Source: Lepisosteus oculatus
Lineage: Eukaryota; Chordata; Actinopteri; Semionotiformes; Lepisosteidae
Reading direction: 5' to 3'
Assembly: GCF_040954835.1 (NCBI RefSeq)
Contig: NC_090703.1
Location: forward strand, 9,295,001-9,359,000
DNA: 64,000 bases
Position 1 is the stretch's first letter. Each line of letters opens with the position of its first letter. The notes under the pieces were generated by a model, which saw only the letters and a program-made list of their open reading frames with translations, searched no databases and was not told where the DNA came from. Below, one piece after another: positions 25,965 to 39,400 of the stretch. Both the position numbers and the translations under genes were made by a program.

Positions 25965-27388
25965 CTACTCCTCCCCAAGTCGCCACTTCTGGGACTCTTC
26001 TTGCCGGGCATCGGGGCGGATCTGGTTCCTCATCCCGCCGAGCACGTTGGACGTGGCCTCCGTGGCGACAATGAGAGGTTTGACCACAGCGGGGGGGATC
26101 TGACGCAGAACGCCACCTACAGCCCCTGTGACACCCCTCTGTTCGTGCTCTCGCGTAGCAGTGTCGTAGATTGTAAACGCCGTGTCAGTAATTCCCTGCA
26201 AGACAGAAACCGGAAACAGGCCGCCCCAGTTTAGTTCTCATTAATGCAGAAAATATAAAGCAATGGTACTGTATCATAGTGCTGGGCGATAATTCGATAA
26301 CGATAATTATCGCGATATAATTTTAACAAAAGTTCGATAAATGTTCAATATATATGTTTATGCTTTGCGCATGTGCGCATCTGCGCGAGTGCGCGTGCAT
26401 GTTGCAGACCGGGCAGGTAACGTGGCGTTGTTTACCTGCACAGTGGTGGCTGAGTGGAGAAATGAGCGACACTGAAGCAAATGTAGTGCTGCCAACAACC
26501 GGCTCGAAGGACGATGACATCGTCGACAGAAAAGGTCATTCAATTTCGGTAATATGGAGATATTTTGGCTTTTTACGATCAGACATAAAACAGAGCACTT
26601 TAAACTTTGCAGTCTGTCTGAGCCATCTTCTATGTGTGTTTTATCACACTGCAGTATTACATTTTTCTATTAAGATACTTATTTTGTAAATTTTACTCAT
26701 GCATATTTTGACATAAAAAAGACTTGAATATTCTCTACCTCAGATTTGTTTAATGTTTCTGCTGTTTGGCAACTTTTTGTTGTGTTCTTAAAATAGTTGT
26801 TTAATTTACCAATTAACTGTCTGGTTTCTTCAACTTTCACTCAGTAGAAAAATATGCCTTTAAGCTTGAAAGAAATAATGATTTGACATTTATTGTGATA
26901 ATTATCGATATCGACTGATATGAAAACTTTTATCGTGATAATGTTTTTGGCCATGTCGCCCAGACCTACTGTATCATGTCGGTATTTTCTTCCAATCTAT
27001 GGTCAAAGGAGCAATCCAAAGAACAGTAGCTCTATAATAATATAATAATGTAATGTTTCTTTATTAGCCCTATACAATTTCTTGCATAAGGAATTCGTCT
27101 TTTCACATACCCCAGCTTTTCTCCATGGAGACACAGACACACAGACAAGGAGAGAAGCTTGGGGTCAGAGCGCAGGGTCAGCCATTGTACAGCACCCCTG
27201 GAGAAGTTAGGGTTAAGGGCCTTGCTCAGGGGCCCAACGGAGTAGGATTCCTCTGCCAGCTGCGGGATTTGAACCGGCAACCTTCCAGTCACAGGCGCAG
27301 ATCCTTAGCCACAGAGCCACCTGTCCGCCAAAAATATGGAACGCTTCACGAATTTGCGTGTCATCCTTGCGCAGGGGCCATGCTAATT

Positions 27389-27436
<48 letters not shown>

Positions 27437-30400
27437 TCTAGGAAATGCTTGGATATGAAAGCAGATGCCACTTGTTTTGTTTTTCAGATCTTCTCTTTTA
27501 CTATCATCTGTGCGATACCTCTTTAAAGACACTGTATGCTTTGGCCACTCCCTCCCGCAGGTCCACTGGCTGGTGAGCCAATCGGTAATGAGAGAAGCGC
27601 TTTATTCTTTTTAATTCGCTGTCGTCGGGTCCGGGGGAAACCATATCATAAGCTGTCTCTGCTGCTGCCTGTAGAAGGCGTAGAAAAGAAGGGTAATTAA
27701 TTCTATTATACTGCAATCTAAATTCTTACGCAACAATGTAAATATTTTAAATGTGAACAGTATAGTCTTGAGTGCTTAACTACAAGGCAGACAACTGGGC
27801 ATTTTTTCAACTCCCTAACTCTGTTACTCAGAAGTTGCTTGCACTACAGAATAGTTTCCTGTAAGTTCCTGGAGTAAGTAAGTGACTGGAGCGTTACATA
27901 ACACACAGTACCTGTATGGTCCGCACCATGCGGTTAGTGAGTTCCAGAGCTGCCATGGCAGTGGATGTCCCGAAGGAGGCGGCACCACGCTGGAAGCCTC
28001 TCACAATCCGGCCATCCTTGCGGTACTGTTCAATTGGCAACCAGACTAGATCCCTGAGTCCCTGGACTGAAGACAATGAATTGGAACAGTTATTCATCCA
28101 CATAGTACAGTGCAGGAGGAGTCTATAAGTTGTGTAACGGTTTATCTGCTGTACAGACAGTGTACTTGTTTTGCACATCTTTGCAATCTTTGGGAGTAAC
28201 TGCTTACCCATGCGATCAATAAAATGTCATCATGAACTCACCTAACTGTACAAGAGAGTGTATCGGCCCAACTCCACCCAAAATTCCTGGGAGCTGATTC
28301 TTCTTAATGTCACTGAGCCATTCATTTATTGCATATGAAAAGAGTTTATCAACACCCAGCAATCTGAAATACAAAGGAATGCCTTCAACCTGAAAAGTCC
28401 AGTCCTTCTGTCCATGTTTTTCTAGTGTTATAATGATTAGCTATTCAAATCAGGTAATTTTTAAAGAAAAAAATATTTTAAACACTGCAGTGTGATAACA
28501 AAAGGCTAATACCACAAAACTAGTATAAACTGTATAATTACAGTGTTAAAATAGTTTGAAACCTAATGTGCACCTTTCTCAAGATGCCCCCAAAACATGA
28601 AAGTAAACATACCCTTGTCTGTAACACAGCCTCCTGAGTTTGAGCTCAGAGCAGTTCAACTGAGTTAAACCAATTACAATTCCGGCAAAAGTGCCCTGCA
28701 AAAGCAAAATTAACATCAACAAACAGATAACTGTTGATGTATATTAATATCCAATCCAGTTGTGCTTTGGATTAATTTTCTAAATACAACTCAAAAAGAA
28801 AAGGATCAATAGATCATCACAACACTATCAAATCCTCTGTCACATGAATGTGCCTTCTGAATAACATTTATTAATATATAAGCAGTTCTGAATATGATTT
28901 TAAAAGACAGAGTTTAGATCCATCACCAAAAGCTCAAGCAATACATAAGTGACATTGTCTTACTGTTTCAACAAGAGAAACTGCATTACCTGCTCCATGG
29001 ATACATGCTTTCCATGATAATCCAGGCGTATGGGCACTTCAGAAGTAAATCGAAACTCTCTGAAAAATGAAAACAAGAATAAACTGCATACATATATACA
29101 TAAACAACTTTCATCGCAAAGAGCTTCACACCAATAAGACACGACCCAACTTTCTCCACTCCTTAAATGCAGCACCCTTGTGTGTGTAATGACTGGCTTC
29201 TATTATGTGCCAGCTGGCCCAGTACATAACAGATCCAGTGGAAATCTGGTCCATTTCTTCACTAGCTGAATTAAGGGTAACTTTAGGGAGGCCACATTGT
29301 AATTTAGCTAGGACACAATGGTTAACAACCCTGCTCTGATAAACAATCTTTAATCACCAAGCTGTCAGGACCTCAGCTGAACATTTCAAACTAAAGGATG
29401 ACGTGTTCTCTGTCACTGTACTAGCGCACTATTATGGTCCATATGTAAGAGTGCCACCTACTGCTCCACCAAAACTACATACAGCATTAAACCAGCTTTC
29501 CTTGGAGGTCTCCCTTCCTAATATTTACCAACCCCAGCCTCTCTCACCTTCCGAGATCTGATGAGATCAGACCAGAAGGTGGAAACGCTGCTTTTTAATG
29601 CGCATATTATAAAAATACCCACCCTCACCTACTGGCATCCATTTCTTAATTATAGCCTAAGCTTTCTCTCCTTACCGGAAGAAGATGGGCTGGTCGGTGA
29701 AGGGCGCTGGCGCGGGGAGCTCTGGCTCCCCAGCCTCGGCGCTGCCCGAGGGGGTCATGCCGTTCTGGCTTGGCCTGCTCTGCCCGGGCACCGAGATGAT
29801 GGGGGCGGGGTCCTGACTGCCGCCCATGTGCTTGGGAAAGCTGCAGGACAGGTCCGGAGCTGGAGGCTTCTTCACTGAAAAACACATCACATCGCTGTCC
29901 TGCACACGTCCTGGATCTCTGCCTTCTCTGTCACAGTTTACCAAGTAACAGGAAATGAATCTGTGCCTTCTCCAACAAACAGCGGCACGCATACAAAAAA
30001 AAAAGATTAGCTGATAATCGTGAAAAAGAGTTGCACACTGCATGCTCATAGGAAGCTTTAGCAAATATTCAGCACTCTTTACTGCAATTTAACTCTATGC
30101 TGGCCCTTGCCAGCAAATGAAAACAATCCGACAGTGAAAATATGTTTGTATGTCGTAATATCTTTTGCAAATTTCTCTTAAAAGTTCTACCTTCTTGATC
30201 TGGTGGGGCCAATAATTCTACCTCAGCAGCCAAGCTGGCAAAGAAGTCCTTCAAGAAAAACAGTGCATCCTGTGTAGAGAGAGACGGAAAAAAATATTAA
30301 CATCCACCTCGACACTCAAATTAAGTTTTGCATATACGGTATATAGCAATAATTCAATCCCCCTTGGGCTACTGTCGATACTATACCAAAAAAACCTGTA

Positions 30401-33400
30401 TATTCAAAAGAATGTTACTGAACTCACAATAAACGCAGCGTGGCAGATAAGAAGGTGTAATCTATGTGTATTTCATTACTGGGAAAAAAAACTTTTTTTT
30501 GTATGAGATCTAAATTTTCAGAAATTGTTCCGTAACATTCAGAGAAGGGTATAATATCTCAAAAATGTGATTTTGTGAAAATTCCAATATAAATTGTTTT
30601 GGAAAAGTCCCTCAGCCTCATCTGGCAAAAAAGTATCCAGAAAGAGCAAGCAAAATGAAAATAAAATTAAAAAGGCAAAGTAAGACAGAGAGAAAGCACA
30701 ATATCCACTGCCTTACTTGATCAATATTGAGGCGCAGTGGCATCAGGGAAACACGCAGACAGCACTCCTGAGGGGCACGGCCTGCTTCTGGACAGACATG
30801 CAAGGCCTTCACTGTTAACTGTGTGAGAAAGAGCATTGCTTTTCTTCAGCACAGCTTTGTCAACTCACTATATGTCAACACATTGTGTTGCGTTGGCATG
30901 GTCACCCTCACCATGTTAGAGTGCGCCTTCCTGGGCATCTCCTTGCTGGAGTAGAGGTAGAGGAACTTGTTCATCTGAGAGGCGGCCAGGCGATCCCTGA
31001 TCTCCAGATCCTGGACAATGAAGACTTGGCGAGAAACTGGCTGTTCGGCGACACTGACCTCTGAATCAGACTGGCACTGAGGGTACACTTCATGCTGGAA
31101 CTTCACCTGCAAAAAGAGACACCACCCCCCAAAGCGCAGAGGGAACACACGACTTCAAACACAATGCCATTTTCATTTACGAATTAACAGTTTAAAACAA
31201 TTTAGTATCTAAGTACGTCCCACATTGTTGACATCAGTATTGATACTGTACATCCTGCAAAAATCTGCATTTTCGAAATCCTTCTTCCAAATTAGGATCA
31301 TGGGAAACTTGGTATCTATCCCGGTCTGCAATGGGCACTAGGTATGGTACCCTGGACGATGTACCCGACCTCTACCAGTTTACCAGTCTGTCACTGGGTA
31401 GAAACACAGACGTGTATATACTCATACCTAGGTCGAGTTTAACCAGAAGCCAATTAACCTACCAGTATGTTTTTTGACGGTGGGAGGAAACCGGAGCACC
31501 CGATGGAAACCCACGCGAACCTGGGGCTAACATACCGACTCACTCAGACAGCACTCCAGGTCAGGAATTGAACCCGAGGCACCAGTGCCGCGAGGCAGAA
31601 ATACTGACCGTGCCACCCCTGGAACAACCATTCTAGAAACATCTAAAATGCATTTCTACCTCAGCCCCGAAGGTGGAGGGTGGGAGATATGTTTTCAGTT
31701 TGCCTTTAGTTCTTCATCGGGTTCTGGCTCTTACCTTGCTCAGCTGTATTTCCATCAGGACGTCTGGGTTCCTTCCCCTGCCGCCCCCTGCCCGCCCCGC
31801 GGCCCTGCCCAGTCTCACAGGGGTCTGAGAGGGAGAGCTGTGAGGCGTGCAGCTGAAACAGGGAGAGATTCAGTCAAAGCAGCAAAATGCCTCCAAGCTC
31901 AGTTACGTGTAGGGGGGCCCTAATCCAAGTTTTGTTTCCGACCTACTGAAATATTTTAAACAAAACGTATCCTCTTTACTTCATCTTAGTCCATAATCTA
32001 ACTTGCTTGGTTTCTTAAAGCAAATCTCCAGACACAAGGCAAGGCACCAATTAGCCTACTGAAATACTTACGCTCGGCTCTTGGCCGGGGATGACATAAA
32101 TGGTCCCGTCCCAAAATCTTTTCCACCATAAAGATGCCAGATGATAGAGATTTCCTTGATCAAGTATCTGACCTCTGGAACAGGGAAGTGCAAGGGAGCT
32201 TTGTTGGAGTCAGTCCGTCCAAGTGGCATACTGAAGTGATTCTCTTTAATGTGAATGGAGTCTGCAGTAAGCTTGTTTACCACAGGCTCCTCATCTCGAT
32301 CCTGCGGAGAACATAACATTGCAATTTCATCTTCACGTGGAAAGATTTCGCGGAACAGTGGGAAGGAAACTGGGAGCAGCCACATTATCTGTACAAATCC
32401 GTGGAGGTACCTGCTTTAGCAAGTGTAGGCTGCAAAGGAACAGGTAAAGGTTTATTCCAGCTGAAAGGAAATGAGACGCAATATTTTGGCTGAACAAACT
32501 TCGGCTGAAAAAACTTGCCTATTTTTTTGGTTCATATACAGTTTCCTAACTTGCCTGAAGAAGGCTCCACAGCTGAAACGTCTCTTTTCCTTTCCTTTCA
32601 ACATGAAATAAAGCTTTACTTGTTCTTTCACATTATCTACACTTGAACTTTGAAACAAACACTGTCCTGTAGCATCTTTATGATACCTTACACCTTGTAC
32701 AACACAAAAGACCACATAGGCTAAATCATACAGTACCCTAACTTGCCTATGTTTTTGTTCACTGAATACTAATTGTCCATTTCAAAACATCTGTATAAAG
32801 AGACACTGCCGATGTACCAAAAAAATATCACGGCAGCTTCTTTCAGCCTTGTGACATGTCTCTGGTGAAACGCACACAACATATGAATGTGAACTGAATG
32901 CTGATCAATCAGTTTGTGGGTAACTACACACTTGAAAATCCCTGCAGAAACTCCTTGGTTTGCCAGAGCTGCATTAGCAGCTGCAAAGTTGAGAGCAAAA
33001 TAGTTTTCCCTTATGAAAACAGTTTTAAAGCTCCAATGGGAAAAGCAGATCCAACAATAAGAAGTGATCGTGAAGGTGCAGAAGGACTGGCTGTGTAAGT
33101 GTGTGTATGCACACACACAAATACAGAACATTATGTGTTGTACTACAAAAATTAACATACACATACATGCAATCTAAGAGTAATCTCATGACTCATTTAT
33201 CAAAAATTTATATTTTCTTATTTAAAACAAATAGACATAGAACCCACATTCCAGCTGCAGGTGTCTATATCCTCAAGTGAAGTGAAAAAAGGAACAAAAA
33301 AAACCCTTGCTTCCACCTTTACACAACCACAATTTTCTTCTATATTTCAGGAAATGTTTAATGTTTATTCCCTGTCATTTCAGAATTATAGCTCATGCAA

Positions 33401-36400
33401 ACAGCAAGCTTTCATAAAATTTAACAGCCTGCTCAGGATAGTCAATTAAAAATGAGTTATACTGCCAACAAATAATTCATATAGTTAATTTTGTTTTGCA
33501 TTACATTCCATAATTCTTTAATTTTACTTCTGGTAAGAAATAGTATTGCGCTCTAACCTGCTGTTACAAGTCAGACCTTCGTGCACACTATGATCAAAAC
33601 ATTAACTTGTTCCTTTGTACCCTATGCATGCTGACGCAGCTACCTACTGTACTTGAACTACTTGATGATTGCAATGACTGACTGAAATATGGTTTGCGGA
33701 ATACAGACTGTATGCTTTAAAAGACCATCTGGCTGTGCAAAAAGTTATTGCCTTTAACTGGAATCCTAAAAAAGGATCTTGACTTCAGGGTTAGTAACAA
33801 TTTGCCCTTAAATCCGAGACACCTGAGCCTGGATGTTCTCACGTTCTGACTAGGTGACAGAGAAATCCTTACAGCACTGCCTCCGCCAGGCGTTTCGAGG
33901 ATACAGAAGTCATCGCTCTCGGGGACGGTGTCGCCCAAGCCAGTGTAGATGAGTGGGGTGTGGTAGGGGGTGAAAGTGGGACTGGGCTCCTGGGAAAGAT
34001 TCCCACTCTCATCGGGGAAGAGGAAGAGATCAGAGCGGGACGGCTCCAGCGTCTGGCTCAACTCCTCATGGACTCCTGCAGAAGATCACAATGAAGGAGA
34101 AGTCCATTGTAGGGAGCTAAGCTATGTTACTGTATTCTCCCTCCTCCGTAGCAATTGCAATGTGTTGGCAGCTGAACAGTGCTATTACCTTGAAAAAAAC
34201 AACCATTTAAAAACCATTTTAGTGAATAAAACAAAACACGAAACTAACAAAACTTTGAGGCCTAAAGTATTGTCAAACGTAAACTTAAAGACGCGTTTCT
34301 TAACAAGGTGAAATGAAGGAGGATTTAGCCGAGAGCTAATTGAGCGGGGTTTGTTGTGTGAGTGCTCTCACCATTGTGCTGCCGCTCCTGTGGAGACAGA
34401 GTCTGCTGGCCGTCAGTCTCCTCCATAGCTTCACTCATCAGGTCCTGCAGCATCTGCTGCTCAGCTTCAGGGAGGAGTGGAGTCTGAGAGGGGGGCCTAC
34501 CGAGAATGTCAGTCTGAAATATAGAAAGGACATCCGATTTACCCACAAAATCACAGCTGGAATACTTATGGAATATTTAATTTCTGTTTTAGCCAGGTTT
34601 TTGATCAAATGCACGTTCTCAAACATGTTTGAAGTTTTTTCCATGAGGTGAAAGGCTTTATCAACTATGACATCCACCTGCTATTCATCCAGCACCTTTA
34701 CAGACAGTAGATGCGTGATCACAGTTGGTGAAGAACACTCTGCACTACTGACTGACCTTGGCTTTCTGTCTGGAGCTCCCAGTTTTGGTCTCTGGCCCAG
34801 GCGGGGGAAGGAGGTCCCCATAGCTGGCAATGTATTGAATTAGGTTCATTAGTGCAGCACAGGAGTCCGAGCATGTCCTGATGTGAATGACATCACTGGA
34901 GCAGCGCAGCTCAAACCGTGGCTCAGTCTGAGGAGGAAAGAACACAGAGCACAGCCAAGTTGAAATACTTACCTGGTTGTAGATACACAAACCATGGCAC
35001 CAAAATCATTAAAACAAAAAGGCAAATAATGCCTTAAATAATGCATTTAATAAATGCTAATAAATTAGCATTTTCTCTTTACAGTCCTATCTGCAAGAAC
35101 AGAATATTGCAAATAGAATATTTGCAAGATCCTTCCATGAGCACTGTTTAATGTAAAAAGGTTTGGAAAAGCAACCTTGTTGCTTAGTGATTAAGTGCTA
35201 AACTGTAAGCCTGTTTCTGCTGGTGTGAATGAATTTAATCAATTTTAGGGAATGGCCTTGAAGATAAAACATAACTTTTTCTGGTGTGTGCCATAAAGTA
35301 ATTTCAAGATTGCCATTTGATTTGGGTGTTTTGCAGACACTCAGAGACTGCTACTGGAATAAGCGTCTTATCGATCTACTGTACCACTTCTTACCCTTTC
35401 TCCATCTGCTCCTGGTTTGACAGCTGTTATCCTCAACTCCAGAAGACCCATATCCACAACCTGCACATAGTCTGCAGACCAGCACACAAAACACAACACA
35501 CTTCAATACTACCACTAAAGTTATTTATATACTAATATAAATAAAATGTTACATATAATGTATTACACATACAGTATACTATACATACAGTATACTGTTG
35601 ACTCAGCTCTGATTATACAGTGTGGAAAACCAGTAAATTATTTGTGACCTTTTACATATGCAGAGTATGCAAAAACAGCCGCCCGAGAACCAGATTCCAG
35701 AATGACATTAACATTCTGTTTTTACAGAAGCTCTTTTCATTGTTTTGCACTTGTGCACTGACAGCAGTTGGCTCACATTTTAAAGAAACTTTCTTCCTGA
35801 AGGAAATGATTCAAGGAGAAACAGTAAATAACCTATTCTGCTGAGAAGAGAATAATATATTTTCTATTGATGTTAACAGGGAGCATAACTTTCAGAACGT
35901 TTAGGTTTAATTTTGCCTACAACCTCATACTGTGCTCCTGATAAAACCTTTAGCTTTATTTTTTACAATTCAAAAAAGTGTTAGCTCACCTCTGCCAAGA
36001 TTGACCGAAACGGTATTGCACTTGTCTGATAAAAACAATGCAGCTTCATCCAAAATGATCCTAAAAAATACAATTGTTTTTAGTGTCTACAGAAAAAATG
36101 GGTATTGCACTGTTAAAGTGAAAAGTTATGCATAATATTTTAAATTATACTTCCTTTAATATGTATATAATTTTACTTCCTTTTCTTCTGAATACTGATA
36201 TGTAAAACAGATGATGACGATATCAAAAGCACCATTATCCTGTTTAAATCCTTTTAAATTCATGCAGTCAAGCACTGATTATGATTGCAGAGTTTCTCCA
36301 ATTTCTGACCAACACTCCTAGGTTAGGTTTGATTTAATTAAATCGTCAAAAAAAGACTAATAAAAAAGATGAGTTTCTACCTGAGTGTGGAGGAAGACCT

Positions 36401-39400
36401 GTCCAGTGACACACTGCTAGAGATACTAAAAGTCTCCACTGTGAGCAGTGACCTGATTGGCAAGTATAGAGGTCTGAAAACAAGAAGATAAGTAACAAAC
36501 GTTAAACTGCATTAGTTGCTTAAAAGAATGATTTAATCCCTGTACATAAAGGTTACACAGCCTTATTCATTACATACTGTAACTATGCATATACTGTAAA
36601 TACATCAAAAGAAAAGTGTCTCTATTTGTGCATGTATATTTTTAGAAAAAAGTTTTGATACAGTATATTGAATGAATGTTTTTGGTATCATTTAGATTAA
36701 CTGATAATTCTTGACAGTGACACAGCTAAATGATTTGCTTAAGAACAAAACCACCTCATCAGTGGGAAAGTGATGAGATAATTAACTTGTCAAGGCCTGG
36801 GAAAACAAAGAAAGAGAACAAGAGCTAATGTACGGAGCTTTTCCAGAGAACAATGGCTCCTGATCCGGTGCCTGCCGCGCTGGCAGGGACAGTGTGGAAT
36901 GGCAAGCCCAGCTCCCAGTACAGATGCCAGAGAGACTCGGAAGAATTCGGGGCAGCCCTAGTGTCTGAGGCGGATTAGCTGAGGTGCTTAGAGAGCAGCT
37001 CAAGGGGAAGGAAGTGTGGCAAGAACAAAAAAAAGTTCCCTGCCTAGACAGAGCCCTGCAGCGAAGAAATAAAAGTAGCTTTTCAGTTCAGGGAAGAAAA
37101 ACTGAACTGAGCTCAATGTTGGAGCTCTGAACAGGCAGGGAACTGGTCTTAAATAAAGAGCTCAGCAAGATGTTACAGCGAAACACAGCCCGGCAATTAC
37201 ATTTCATGATATAGGTCGGAGGTCACAAATCACCAAGATCGATTTGGAGGTCCGAGTGTGAACCGTCTGGGCAGGAGTGTCTAGGAGTCGCTACAAAACT
37301 TCATTTGTAGTGATTAATGGCAAACCTGACTGTGAGCTGCTATATATAAAAATCTTAATGGACATACTGTAGGGTTGGGGGGAACAAGCTACAATACAAA
37401 CCAGTGCTGGTGATCCTGAAAATGGGCCAGATGGATTCCATTTATACTTTCTTAATGTTCTGATGCTACAAAGAATAGAGTTACTTTCCCCATAATAATT
37501 TTGTGATTAAATTGCGATTTTAACTGGTAAATTGCTTGTGATACTCAGTATGCATACACAGTAATGGATGTAGGAAAGGGGGTGTGAGTTTTTCCAAAGA
37601 CACACAGTATACATCCTGCAAATGATTCTGATATTACTTTTTACCCTTTAATAGGAATAAAATGGAGCTCTTGGCCCATGTCCTTGTTGGGCTCAGGCTG
37701 TGTATGAAGCCTGCGAAGGTGGTATACAACATACCTGTAGTCTAGAGAACAGCTCCACAGGTGAAGGTGAAGGGTGGTGACAGAGGCAGGAGGGGTGTAG
37801 CCTAGCACAGGCTCATCTGACACATTGAGAAAATCCAGAATCTATTGGAAAAAACAAATAATAAATATTAAGCAATAAAGTTAAAAATCTGCATTTCTGC
37901 AATCCAGGTATGCTACGATCGTATTTTTAACAACACTGTTTTTTTTTTCATTGAGCAGGACACCGAGCAAATCAAGTGATATCTGAAAAAAAACTGCCAC
38001 AACATGCACCAACACCAGTCCATCACAGGGCAGACACTGACACAAACACACACACTCAGACCAGAGCCAATCTTCCCAGACGCCAACTAACCCACCAGCA
38101 AGCAAGTCTTCAGACTGACGGGAATCCGGAGCACCCAGAGGAAACCCACATGAACGTGAGGAGAACATACAAACATTCGTCTTCATTGATAGCACACGGG
38201 TCCACAATTGAATTCAGGGCCCAAGCACCGCATGGCAGCAATGCTAACCCATGCGCCACCCTCAGGTAAACGTCTGCATTACAAATATGGCTGATTTAAC
38301 CACTTTCTCTGTGTTGGCCTGACCTGCTCATACCAGCTGAGACCTTGGGGAACAACACGGTGCTGCAGAGTGGCCCCTCTCACTCCCACGGAGATCAGGA
38401 ATTCCTGCACAGACAAGCACAGTCCAGCTGGGTTAGCCTGTTTCTGGCCCACACTAAACATTATTAAGTCTTCTAGCATTCCTATTTATTTTTTGTTTTA
38501 CATTCACAACAGCATCCTTAATGATGAAAAGACCAACCACAGGTCAAAGAGATATCATACGCCTGTTTTTTGCAAAAGTCGACTTTTCTTTTTTTTGAGA
38601 GAGGCACAGGTAAAAAACAGAGAAAAAGAAAACTCTAAGGTACAGGTAACTACCTTCACATTGCGCTCCACACTCTGGGAAGAAATCTTCACTGCAACAG
38701 AGAGCATGTTCTGACCCTCCACCCCGATGCCTTCAGACAGGCACGGCTTGCACTGGGACGCCTCTTCGGACCGGTAAATGGTGGGCTCAAGCCAGTGAGG
38801 CTGCGTCTTACTGGGCAGCTTCACATCGGACACAGGAACGCCTCCGTCCACTGTGCCTTAACATTGATCAACACATAATTACCTCCGAGATAGAAATCGT
38901 TAGATAGAGATCTGTTTTAGATTTCTTACACGTTTATATAGAAATACTGTATACCCTAATCTGCATACATTTCCATTTTATACTGCAGTCAAAAAATAAT
39001 CTATTAATACAATTTTATGCATTAATGACTACAGATGTCTGATTCATAGAGTTACCAGCACTACCTACCTTGATGGTAAAGACACAGGTTACTGGTATGA
39101 AGGCAGATGTAATGCTGGTCTTCAGAACCCTCGTACTGAGTTACACTGAACAGTACTCCACCCTCAATTTCTAGCCAGAACTCTCCATGCTTGTCTTTCA
39201 TTACAGTCTCATCCTCTTGCTGAAAGGAACAATTATATCAAGGATCAGCAGTCAAAGAACTAAGAGTACTGACAGTACGCAATATTTGCTTTAGAAATTA
39301 GTCCATCACAGTGACAAATGCTCAGTCTTAACAAGTGGGTGGATCAAAAGCACAACAGAAAGGCAAGGAGCTGGAGTGCTTTCAATATCTACAATGTGTT

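Noticed and set aside
26354-26689. BED-like frame as a host ZBED gene
   Set aside because: Enclosed by hAT terminal repeats and target duplications, and the finger lacks its Cys/His half.
27330-27436. U6 as a functional spliceosomal gene
   Set aside because: No TATA box at the required distance and no proximal element upstream, two substitutions, and a direct fusion to a SINE all point to a retro-copy.
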